This document shows, piece by piece, positions 1 to 6,661 of a stretch of DNA of 26,944 bases. Source of the stretch: DASYHS01 sp035998295 (GTDB lineage Bacteria > Pseudomonadota > Alphaproteobacteria > Azospirillales > Azospirillaceae); contig NZ_DASYHS010000162.1 in the NCBI RefSeq assembly GCF_035998295.1, positions 1 to 26,944 of the forward strand, read 5' to 3'. A program made the translations under genes and the position numbers. Numbering within the stretch: position 1 is the stretch's first letter; every line of letters starts with the position of its first letter. The notes under the pieces are model-generated. The model was not told the origin of the DNA. It did no database searches and was given only the letters and a program-made list of their open reading frames with translations.

Positions 1-111
1 AAAAGCGCACGAAGGCGCGACTTCTCGCCAAGGGAGACCGGCGGCAACGACATGGGCTGGATTCTCCGAATCACCGACAGCCCACAGAATCACGACCAGC
101 GCAATTCGTAA
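1..111 (+). CDS. Possible C-terminal end of an unknown protein (partial, cut by window edge)
   Basis: Frame 1 is open from the first base to a TAA at 109-111 and gives 36 residues ending DSPQNHDQRNS. There is no recognisable domain, and the codon use is less GC-biased than in the neighbouring genes, so this could be non-coding sequence. After it, bases 112-196 hold the upstream region of the S10 peptidase gene, with a TTGACG at 159-164 that resembles a -35 box but has no good -10. Confidence is low because only the sequence to the left of the window can show whether the frame stays open. Confidence 0.25.
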   Translation, partial: KSARRRDFSPRETGGNDMGWILRITDSPQNHDQRNS

Positions 112-196
112 ACCGCCGTTAACCCGAGTTCGCAGCCCTGGATCCGGGCCGCCGGCCCTTGACGAACCTCATGATGCCCTCATACGGAACCCTCGC

Positions 197-1687
197 GTGA
201 AAAGACGTCTCGCCGCCTCGCCGGCCGCTTCCGCCCTCCTCCTCGCCCTGGCCTTCGCACCCATCGGCATTCCGGCCGCCGCGGTAGAGCTGGACCCCGT
301 GTCCACCCGGCACGAGCTGGCGTTGCCCGACGGCGCGCTCGCCTACCGGGCCGTCGCCGAGACCCTGCCCGTCCGAGACGCGGCGGGCGAGGCGACCGCC
401 CAGGTCGCGGTGATCTCCTACCTTGCCGAAGGCGCGGAGCCGGGTACGCGTCCCGTCACCTTCGTGTTCAACGGCGGCCCGGGAGCCTCCTCGGCCTATC
501 TCCACCTGGGCGCGCTCGGCCCGCGCGTGCTGTCGACCGGGCCCGACGGCGGCGTTCCGGCGCCGCCTGCGCGCCTGCGGGACAATCCCGATACCTGGCT
601 CGCCTTCACCGACCTGGTGTTCATCGACCCGGTCGGCGCCGGCTACAGCCGGGCGACGGACCCGGGCAGCGACGCGGGCAAGGCGTTCTGGAGCGTCAGC
701 GGCGACCGCGACAGCCTCGCCGAGGTGATCCGCCTGTGGCTGACGCGCAACGCGCGCTGGCAGTCGCCCAAGTTCCTCGCCGGCGAAAGCTACGGCGGCT
801 TCCGGGCGGCCCTGGTGGCGCGCACGCTGCTCGACGAGCAGGGAGTGGCGCTCAACGGCCTTGTCCTGATCTCGCCGGCGCTGGAGTTCTCGACAATCAC
901 GACCGGTCCCGCCGACGTCCTGCCCTGGGCGCTGATGCTCCCTTCCATGGTCGCCTCCGCCCGCGCGCAGGGCAGGGGCGAGGCCGGCCCGCCGATCGAG
1001 GAGGTCGAGCGCTGGGCACTGACGGACTATCTGACGGGGATCGCGGCCATCGGGCCGTCCGGCCCCGGCCCCGCGTCCGAGGTCGTGGACCGGGTTGCCG
1101 GCCTGCTCGGGCTGGAGCGCGACCTCGTGCGGCGGTATCACGGGCGGGTCCCGGCCTGGGTCTTCGCCGAACGCCTGCTCGGCGACACCGGCTATGCACT
1201 CAGCCTCTACGACGGCGCGCAGGCCGGCCCGGACCCGCAGCCGGGGCGCAGCGGGCCGGACCCGCAACTCGAAGCGACCAGGGCGCCTTTCTCCACCGCC
1301 TACAACGCCTATGTCCGCAACGAACTGCAACTCGACACGGAGGTGCCGTTCCGCCTGCTCGACGAGCGGCCGTCGCGCAACTGGAACTGGGAGGGGGCCA
1401 GGGGCGGCCCCGGGCGGATGGACGGGGCGATGGACGACCTGGCCGAGGTGATGGCGCTGACGCCCGGGATCGGCGTGCTGGTCGTGCATGGCCGGACCGA
1501 CATGGTGACGCCCTACATGGCGTCGCGCTGGCTGCTCGACCGCATCGATCTGCCGGAGGAGATCCGCGCCCATGCCAGCCTGGAGGTGCTGGACGGCGGC
1601 CACATGATGTACCTGATCCCCGAGCAGCGGAAGGCGCTGGGCGCCGCGGCGGCGGAGTTCTACCGCGAGCGCACGCCGGTCTCCTGA
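197..1687 (+). CDS. Secreted S10 family serine carboxypeptidase-like peptidase
   Basis: This 496-residue protein starts at a GTG and opens with a signal peptide (MKRR, then an Ala/Leu-rich core to about residue 29). It should be exported to the periplasm or beyond and hydrolyse peptides or acyl esters. The alpha/beta-hydrolase S10 hallmarks are all present: the oxyanion-region motif NGGPGAS at about residue 92, the nucleophile in GESYGGFR (Ser198), Asp435 in GRTDMVTPY and His469 in DGGHMMYL. The catalytic triad is therefore complete, and the length fits bacterial S10 members. It ends 10 bases from the convergent acetyltransferase gene. The substrate cannot be told from sequence; bacterial S10 proteins include both carboxypeptidases and acyltransferase-like enzymes. 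Confidence 0.92.
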   Translation: MKRRLAASPAASALLLALAFAPIGIPAAAVELDPVSTRHELALPDGALAYRAVAETLPVRDAAGEATAQVAVISYLAEGAEPGTRPVTFVFNGGPGASSAYLHLGALGPRVLSTGPDGGVPAPPARLRDNPDTWLAFTDLVFIDPVGAGYSRATDPGSDAGKAFWSVSGDRDSLAEVIRLWLTRNARWQSPKFLAGESYGGFRAALVARTLLDEQGVALNGLVLISPALEFSTITTGPADVLPWALMLPSMVASARAQGRGEAGPPIEEVERWALTDYLTGIAAIGPSGPGPASEVVDRVAGLLGLERDLVRRYHGRVPAWVFAERLLGDTGYALSLYDGAQAGPDPQPGRSGPDPQLEATRAPFSTAYNAYVRNELQLDTEVPFRLLDERPSRNWNWEGARGGPGRMDGAMDDLAEVMALTPGIGVLVVHGRTDMVTPYMASRWLLDRIDLPEEIRAHASLEVLDGGHMMYLIPEQRKALGAAAAEFYRERTPVS

Positions 1688-1697
1688 GCGGGCGCCG

Positions 1698-2192
1698 TCA
1701 TGCGTGGTCGGGGGCGGGCGCGGGGGCGGGGAGCCGCTTCTCCATGAACAGGCTCAGCGGGTCGGGTGGGTAGCCCGCGAACGGGCCGCGTTCCACGTAC
1801 CCCGTCGCCCGGTAGAGCGCGATCGCCTCCGGCTGGTGGATGCCCGTCTCCAGGCACAGCCGGTCCAGCCCTTCCTCCCGCGCCACGGCTTCGAGGAAGG
1901 CGAGCAGCCGGCGTCCGAGGCCGAGCCCGCGGGTCTGCGGGCGGACATACATCCGCTTGAGTTCGCCGTATCCCGCCGGGTCGATCCGCAGCGCGCCGCA
2001 GCCGACCGGCCGGCCGCCGGCACGCGCGACCGCGAAGCGGCAGTCCGGCGCCGCCAGCGCGGCGACGTCGAGGAGGTGGTTGGATTCCGCCGGGTACAGG
2101 CCCGACAGGTAGGCGTCGAGCGCCTCGACCAGGGGTAGGACGTCGGCCCCGTCCGGCGCCTCGATCCCGATCTCGACGTCACCTGCGGTCAT
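1698..2192 (-). CDS. GNAT family N-acetyltransferase
   Basis: This 164-residue protein has the GNAT core. The acetyl-CoA pyrophosphate-binding motif A is visible in RPQTRGLGLGRRLLAFLEA (an R-x-x-G-x-G type loop), preceded by the beta strand ELKRMYVRP. Toward the C-terminus, LYRATGYVERGPF matches the conserved Y-x-x-x-G-F/Y region. It should transfer an acetyl group from acetyl-CoA to an unknown amine. Its ATG lies five bases after the stop of the urate hydroxylase gene on the same strand, so the two are probably co-transcribed and the ribosome may reinitiate. No substrate can be assigned. Confidence 0.9.
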   Translation of the reverse strand: MTAGDVEIGIEAPDGADVLPLVEALDAYLSGLYPAESNHLLDVAALAAPDCRFAVARAGGRPVGCGALRIDPAGYGELKRMYVRPQTRGLGLGRRLLAFLEAVAREEGLDRLCLETGIHQPEAIALYRATGYVERGPFAGYPPDPLSLFMEKRLPAPAPAPDHA

Positions 2193-2197
2193 CGGCC

Positions 2198-3394
2198 TTA
2201 CTCCAGCGGCGCGCCCTGGGCGACCCAGCGGCCGAGCAAGTCGCGCTCCGCCGGCGTCATGCCGGTCAGGTTCGCGAGCGGCATCGCGTCGGTCGCGACG
2301 GCCTGGGCGTGGATCGCCTGGGCGAGGGCGGCGATCTGGGCCGGCTGCTCAAGCAGGATGCCCTTGGGCGGCTGGTCGAAGCCCTCCACCGTCGGCCGCG
2401 CGGCGTGGCATCCGGCGCAGTGGGTCGCGATCACGGGCCGGACCTCGGCGAAGGCGACGCGCGCCGCCGCGTCGGCGGTCCCCGGCCCCGCGGGACCGGA
2501 GCGGGGCGTGGCGACGAAGGCCAGGGCGGCCAGCGCCGCCGCCGCGGCCGGGATCAGCCAGGGCCGGTGCCGGCCGCGGTTCTTGAGGTTGAAGTAGTGG
2601 CGGATCGTGATCGACACCGCGAACAGACCGGCGAGGATCGCCCAGTTCCAAGCCGGCGCGAAGGTCGCGGGGTAGTGGTTGCTGATCATCGTGAACAGCA
2701 CCGGCAGCGTGACGTAGTTGTTGTGGAGCGAGCGCTGCCGGCCCCGCTGGCCGAGGGCGGGATCGGGTGCCCGGCCCTCCTGCATCGCGGCGACGATCCG
2801 GCGCTGGTTCGGGATGATCACCATGAAGACGTTGGCGGCCATGATCGTGCCGAGCATGGAGCCGACCATGATGAAGGTCGCGCGGCCGGTGAAGACCTGC
2901 GACAGTCCCCAGGCGACCAGCACCGTCCAGGCGAAGATCAGCGCGCCGACCGCGACGTCGTTGCGTCCCTGCAGCCGCCGGCACGCGGTGTCGTAGACCG
3001 CCCAGCCCAGCAGCAGCACCGCCAGCGCCAAGCCCACGCCCGCCACCGGGGACAGGCCGGAGCCGGGCCGCACGAGCCATGTCCCGGCCCCGGCGAAATA
3101 GATCAGCGCCAGCAGGCTGAAGCCCGAGATCCAGGTCGCGTAGGCCTCCCACTTGAACCAGTGCAGCGCGTCCGGCAGCCGGGCCGGCGCGACGAGGAAC
3201 TTCTGCATCTGGTAGAAGCCGCCGCCATGGACCATCCAGACCTCGCCATGGACGCCCTCCCTGGCCTCGGCCGGCGGCCGCAGCTGGTTCTCCAGCCAGA
3301 TGAAGAAGAAGGACGTGCCGATCCAGGCGATCGCGGTGGCGACGTGGATCCACCGAAGGGCGAGGTTAAGCCATTCCGAGAGCGTGGCGTCCAT
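2198..3394 (-). CDS. puuD: Membrane-bound urate hydroxylase with C-terminal cytochrome c domain
   Basis: The N-terminal two thirds is a multi-span membrane domain of the urate hydroxylase PuuD family (DUF989-like), beginning EWLNLALRWIHVATAIAWIG. A linker follows, then a cytochrome c domain with one heme c motif, CAGCH, and a distal Met candidate in DAMPLANLTGMTP. PuuD oxidises urate to 5-hydroxyisourate in the inner membrane and passes electrons to the respiratory chain through its heme. From this start it has 398 residues, typical for the family. The start is uncertain: in-frame ATGs also lie at 3400, 3418 and 3457, the upstream ones inside a perfect 18-base tandem duplication. I chose 3394 because homologues tend to begin MDA plus an EWLN-type sequence. 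No other purine-catabolism gene lies nearby. Confidence 0.9.
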   Translation of the reverse strand: MDATLSEWLNLALRWIHVATAIAWIGTSFFFIWLENQLRPPAEAREGVHGEVWMVHGGGFYQMQKFLVAPARLPDALHWFKWEAYATWISGFSLLALIYFAGAGTWLVRPGSGLSPVAGVGLALAVLLLGWAVYDTACRRLQGRNDVAVGALIFAWTVLVAWGLSQVFTGRATFIMVGSMLGTIMAANVFMVIIPNQRRIVAAMQEGRAPDPALGQRGRQRSLHNNYVTLPVLFTMISNHYPATFAPAWNWAILAGLFAVSITIRHYFNLKNRGRHRPWLIPAAAAALAALAFVATPRSGPAGPGTADAAARVAFAEVRPVIATHCAGCHAARPTVEGFDQPPKGILLEQPAQIAALAQAIHAQAVATDAMPLANLTGMTPAERDLLGRWVAQGAPLE

Positions 3395-3430
3395 GGTCAT
3401 CCGTGCCGCTGGGGTCATCCGTGCCGCTGG
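3395..3430. repeat. Perfect 18-bp tandem duplication over the puuD start region
   Basis: GGTCATCCGTGCCGCTGG occurs at 3395-3412 and again at 3413-3430. Read on the minus strand it is in frame with puuD, encodes a duplicated six-residue unit (AARMTP-like) and duplicates a possible ATG start codon. It looks like a recent replication-slippage event. Confidence 0.9.
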
Positions 3431-3558
3431 GGAAGTCCCCGCCGGGCAACGGTCCATCCGTTGCGGGTCGGCAAAAGGTAGATGGAAACGCGAAGCGCCA
3501 TCAAATTGTTTTTGGGACCGGGAACCCGGCCGAAATCGCGCTGGAGGTGCCGACAGCG

Positions 3559-3577
3559 GATGATATAATGTAACGTC
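3559..3577 (+). promoter_or_regulatory. Candidate Zur operator overlapping the zur-znuCB promoter
   Basis: GATGATATAATGTAACGTC is an imperfect dyad and resembles the AT-rich palindromes recognised by Zur in Proteobacteria (GATGTTATAATATAACATC type, about 16 of 19 by my alignment from memory). It contains an exact TATAAT at 3564-3569, placed as a -10 box about 33 bases before the zur ATG. It is an AT-rich island in GC-rich DNA. Zinc-loaded Zur binding here would cover the -10 element and repress the operon. No convincing -35 box is visible. The intergenic stretch also lies upstream of divergent puuD. Confidence 0.65.
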
Positions 3578-3602
3578 TGCTTCCGCTTAAGATCGATCGT
3601 TC

Positions 3603-4082
3603 ATGTCCGCTTCCCATGCGCACGACCACAGCCGGTGCATCAACGACGCGCTCGCCGCCGCCGACGCGGTGTGCGCCGAGCGCGGCGTGCGCCTGACGGA
3701 GATCCGACGGCGCGTCCTGGAGCTGGTGTGGCAGTCCCACCGCCCGGTCGGCGCCTACGACCTGCTCGACCGGCTGGCGTCGGAGGGGCGGCGGGCCGCG
3801 CCGCCTACCGTATACCGGGCGCTCGACTTCCTGATGGAGCACGGGCTCGTCCATCGCATCCATTCGCTGAACGCCTTCGTGGGCTGTGCCTGGGCCGGCG
3901 AGGGGCATTCGGCCAACTTCATGATCTGCTCGGGTTGCGGCGAGGCGGTGGAGTTCGACGGGACCGGCCTGACCGAAGCGATCGGCCGCATCGGCGCGGG
4001 GCACGGCTTCCGGGTCCGCTCGCAGGTGGTCGAGGTGATCGGCCGCTGCGCCGGATGCGCCGGGGAGGCGGGGCATGGCTGA
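3603..4082 (+). CDS. zur: Zinc uptake regulator Zur (Fur family)
   Basis: This 159-residue protein is a Fur-family repressor. It has an N-terminal winged helix with RLTEIRRRVLELVWQSHRPVGAYDLLDRL and the recognition region APPTVYRALDFLMEHGLVHRI. The dimerisation/metal domain follows with CSGCGEAVEF and CAGCAG, the two CxxC pairs that hold structural zinc, and an HSANFMIC strand. Zur binds DNA when zinc is plentiful. The N-terminus carries extra His residues (SHAHDHSRC). Its 3' end overlaps znuC by eight bases, which makes a zinc transporter regulator much more likely than an iron-sensing Fur. It should repress its own operon through the site just upstream. Confidence 0.93.
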   Translation: MSASHAHDHSRCINDALAAADAVCAERGVRLTEIRRRVLELVWQSHRPVGAYDLLDRLASEGRRAAPPTVYRALDFLMEHGLVHRIHSLNAFVGCAWAGEGHSANFMICSGCGEAVEFDGTGLTEAIGRIGAGHGFRVRSQVVEVIGRCAGCAGEAGHG

Positions 4083-4923
4083 CGGCTCGGCCGCGATGCC
4101 GGAACTGGTCCGGCTCGAGGGCGTCGGCGTCCGCCTGGGCGAACGCGCGGTGCTGGAGGGGATCGACCTCGCGGTCCATGCCGGCGAGGTGGTGACGGTG
4201 CTCGGGCCGAACGGGGCCGGCAAGACCACGCTCGCCCGCGTCGTCCTCGGCCTGCAGCGGCCGGCGGCGGGCCGCGTCGTCCGCCGGCCCGGCCTCAGGA
4301 TCGGCTACGTGCCGCAGCGGCTGACGGTCGACCCCGTGCTGCCCCTGACGGTGGAGCGGCTGATGACCCTGACCGGCCGGGCGCCGCGCGCCGACGTGCT
4401 GGCCGCCCTCGACGAGGTCGGCTGCGCGCGGCTCGCGCGCCAGGCGGTCGACACGCTGTCGGGGGGCGAGCTGCAGCGGGTGATGCTGGCGCGCGCGCTG
4501 CTGCGCCGGCCCGACCTGCTCGTCCTCGACGAGCCGGCCCAGAACGTCGACGTGCTCGGCCAGGCCGACCTCTACGACCTCATCGCCGGGATCAGGCGCA
4601 GCCACGGCTGCGGCGTCCTGATGATCTCCCACGACCTCCACGTCGTGATGGCGGCGACCGACCGGGTGATCTGCGTCAACGGCCATCTCTGCTGCTCCGG
4701 CACGCCGGAGGCGATCAGCCGCGATCCCCGCTACCTGTCGCTGTTCGGGGCCGCCGCGGCGCACAGCCTCGCGGTGTACCACCACGCGCACGGACACCGG
4801 CACGCGACCGACGGCAGCGTCGAGCCGATCGGCGCCTGCGGGCACGACCATGGCCACGGCCACGCGCACGCTCACGAGCCCCACGTCCATGGGGCCCATG
4901 CCCATGGGGAGGAGGGTCGGTGA
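4075..4923 (+). CDS. znuC: Zinc ABC transporter ATP-binding protein ZnuC with His-rich tail
   Basis: This 282-residue ABC ATPase powers high-affinity zinc import. It has Walker A GPNGAGKTT, the Q-loop region YVPQRL, signature LSGGELQRVMLARAL, Walker B LLVLDEP and the switch His in ISHDLHVV. The last 50 or so residues form a low-complexity tail with about 15 His in HxH patterns, likely to bind zinc. Such tails occur in some ZnuC homologues but are long here. The gene overlaps zur by eight bases and its stop overlaps the znuB start (TGATG), so the three are translationally coupled. Specificity for zinc rather than manganese is inferred from the zur linkage. Confidence 0.93.
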   Translation: MADGSAAMPELVRLEGVGVRLGERAVLEGIDLAVHAGEVVTVLGPNGAGKTTLARVVLGLQRPAAGRVVRRPGLRIGYVPQRLTVDPVLPLTVERLMTLTGRAPRADVLAALDEVGCARLARQAVDTLSGGELQRVMLARALLRRPDLLVLDEPAQNVDVLGQADLYDLIAGIRRSHGCGVLMISHDLHVVMAATDRVICVNGHLCCSGTPEAISRDPRYLSLFGAAAAHSLAVYHHAHGHRHATDGSVEPIGACGHDHGHGHAHAHEPHVHGAHAHGEEGR

Positions 4924-5744
4924 TGCCGGGCGCCTTCCTGCTCGACGATTTCCTGCTGCGCGCCCTTCTCGGCGGCGTCGGCGTCGCCATGGCGGTCGGC
5001 CCGCTCGGCTGTTTCGTGGTGTGGCGCCGGATGGCCTATTTCGGCGACACGCTCGCGCATTCGGCCCTGCTCGGCGTCGCGCTGGGCTTCCTGCTGGCGA
5101 TCGACCTCACGGTCGGGATCGTCGCGACCTGCGTGGCGCTCGCCGTCGTCATCGTCCTGATGCAGGAGCAGCGGCGCTGGTCGACGGACACGCTGCTCGG
5201 CCTGCTGTCCCACTCCGCGCTGGCGATCGGCCTCGTCATCATCAGCGTGATGGACGGCGTGCGCATCGACCTGATGGGCTACCTGTTCGGCGACATCCTC
5301 GCGGTCGGCCGGGCCGACCTGGCGTGGATCTGGTCGGGGGGCGTGGTGGTGCTGGCCGGGCTCGCGGCGGTCTGGCGCCCGCTGCTGGCGCTCACCGTCC
5401 ACGACGAGCTGGCGCGCGCGGAGGGCATACCGTCGCTGGCGGTGCGCCTCACCTTCACCCTTCTGCTGGCGGTCGTGATCGCGATCGCGATGAAGATCGT
5501 CGGCATCCTGCTGATCACGTCGCTGCTGATCATTCCCGCCGCCGCGGCGCGCCGTTTCGCGACGACGCCGGAAGGCATGGCGGTGGCCGCCTCGATCATC
5601 GGCAGCCTCGCCGTGGCCGCCGGCCTGTGGGGCTCACTGAACTTCGACACGCCGTCGGGCCCCTCCGTCGTCGTCGCGGCGCTGCTGATCTTCGTCGCCG
5701 TCCAGGCCGCGGGCGCGCTGCTGCGCCCGGCCAGGGGGGCCTGA
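4923..5744 (+). CDS. znuB: Zinc ABC transporter permease ZnuB
   Basis: This 273-residue hydrophobic protein is an ABC-3 family permease with about eight membrane segments. It begins MPGAFLLDDFLLRALLGGVGVAMAVG and contains the conserved MAYFGDTLAHSALLGVALG segment typical of ZnuB/MntB permeases. It forms the zinc channel in the inner membrane with ZnuC. The ATG at 4923 overlaps the znuC stop; a GTG one codon upstream at 4920 is an alternative start. It is the last gene of the operon. No ZnuA-type periplasmic binding protein gene is found next to it, so the binding protein must be supplied from elsewhere in the genome. Confidence 0.93.
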   Translation: MPGAFLLDDFLLRALLGGVGVAMAVGPLGCFVVWRRMAYFGDTLAHSALLGVALGFLLAIDLTVGIVATCVALAVVIVLMQEQRRWSTDTLLGLLSHSALAIGLVIISVMDGVRIDLMGYLFGDILAVGRADLAWIWSGGVVVLAGLAAVWRPLLALTVHDELARAEGIPSLAVRLTFTLLLAVVIAIAMKIVGILLITSLLIIPAAAARRFATTPEGMAVAASIIGSLAVAAGLWGSLNFDTPSGPSVVVAALLIFVAVQAAGALLRPARGA

Positions 5745-5752
5745 GGCCTCAG
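5741..5752. other. 12-bp palindrome joining two convergent stop codons
   Basis: CTGAGGCCTCAG is a perfect palindrome. It carries the TGA of znuB at 5742-5744 and, on the other strand, the TGA of the Nudix gene at 5751-5749, four bases apart. It has no loop and no T-run, so it is not a normal terminator. Confidence 0.6.
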
Positions 5753-6213
5753 CCCGCGCGCCAGCCGCAGGTGCCCTCGCTCGGGGCGGGCGGGATACCC
5801 GCCGGCCCGTGCGCTTCCAGCGCCATCACGGTCGCGACCGTCAGCGGGGTGGGCAGGCGGGTCAGATCGAACCAGCCCACCGCCTCGATCGCCGCCGGGT
5901 CCCGGTTGGCGGCGCAGCCATGGGCAAGGGTCGAGAGGAACACGGGCGCCACCCAGTGCACCCCCTCGGTCGCCGAGATCTGATTGACGACGCAAAGCAG
6001 GCGGTCCAGGTGGATGTCGAGCCCCAGTTCCTCCTTGATCTCGCGGATGGCGGCCGCCTCCACGGTCTCGAGGAACTCCACCTTGCCTCCGGGAAGGCCC
6101 CAATGCCCGGCTTCGGGATCCCGCCTGCGCTTCACCAGCAGCAGGCGCTTCTCGCCGTCGAGCACGAAGGCCCCGACGCCGACCCTCGCTTCGCGCAGTT
6201 CGACCATCTCCAT
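5749..6213 (-). CDS. Nudix (MutT-like) hydrolase
   Basis: This 154-residue protein has a perfect Nudix box: GKVEFLE, seven residues, then REIKEELGL, matching G-x5-E-x7-REUxEExGU. The box binds the metal that activates water for hydrolysis of a nucleoside diphosphate linked to another group. The upstream core GHWGLPGGKVEF is also typical. The substrate (oxidised dNTP, NADH, ADP-ribose or other) cannot be predicted. It is convergent with znuB with only four bases between stop codons and lies head to head with the small membrane protein gene. In-frame ATGs lie at 6213 and 6207; neither has a well-spaced ribosome binding site. Confidence 0.92.
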   Translation of the reverse strand: MEMVELREARVGVGAFVLDGEKRLLLVKRRRDPEAGHWGLPGGKVEFLETVEAAAIREIKEELGLDIHLDRLLCVVNQISATEGVHWVAPVFLSTLAHGCAANRDPAAIEAVGWFDLTRLPTPLTVATVMALEAHGPAGIPPAPSEGTCGWRAG

Positions 6214-6374
6214 TCCCCATTGTCCGCCGGAGCCGTTTCGTCGTCGTCGGCATCATAGCGATGGCGAAGTTGGTCCGCGAATGCCCCTGGCGCAACGCAG
6301 TCCCGCGCGAGACTATGGAAAGTCGCCGTGGGCGGAACGGCCGCGCCGCGGAGTCGAAACGGGAGGGCACCGTC

Positions 6375-6533
6375 ATGGAGATCTGGATCACCTTCTTCGG
6401 CGTCGTCGCCGTCGGCGGCCTGCTCGTCTTCCTGTTCCAGCGCAGAGGCGGCAGGCGGGATGCCGCCGCGCGCCATTCCCTGGATGAGGCGCCGTCCCTC
6501 GATCGCACCCGTCCGGGACGCGACCGCCGATAG
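6375..6533 (+). CDS. Small single-pass membrane protein, unknown function
   Basis: This 52-residue protein starts at an ATG seven bases after a GGGAGGG ribosome binding site. Residues 1-21 form one hydrophobic membrane segment (MEIWITFFGVVAVGGLLVFL), followed by an Arg-rich cytoplasmic stretch (QRRGGRRDAAARH) and a charged tail. A longer in-frame start at 6261 would add an unlikely basic extension and has no comparable ribosome binding site. I do not recognise a family. It stands alone between the divergent Nudix gene and a strong hairpin at 6541. Confidence 0.6.
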   Translation: MEIWITFFGVVAVGGLLVFLFQRRGGRRDAAARHSLDEAPSLDRTRPGRDRR

Positions 6534-6540
6534 CTTCCGG

Positions 6541-6578
6541 CCCGGCCGCCGGGCCTGCATACGCGGCCGGCGGCCGGG
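6541..6578 (+). terminator. 12-bp GC-rich hairpin after the small membrane protein gene
   Basis: CCCGGCCGCCGG (6541-6552) pairs perfectly with CCGGCGGCCGGG (6567-6578) across a 14-base loop, starting seven bases after a stop codon. No T-run follows, so termination is inferred only from stem strength and position. Its right arm overlaps the left arm of a second hairpin at 6575-6591 (CGGGAA / TTCCCG, five-base loop), so the two cannot form together. Confidence 0.45.
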
Positions 6579-6661
6579 AAGAGAATTCCCGTTGGCAACG
6601 GAGTCGCCATATGGAACTCTCGTGCCGGCCGCGTGCTGCGGTGCAGCGCGGACGGCGGGAC

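Noticed and set aside
119..1603. A 494-codon minus-strand frame opposite the S10 peptidase
   Set aside because: The peptidase has a full catalytic triad and signal peptide; the antisense frame is low complexity and has no motif.
6534..6661. A TPP or guanidine riboswitch before the ABC importer
   Set aside because: The conserved core sequences of those riboswitches are not recognisable; only plain hairpins are seen.
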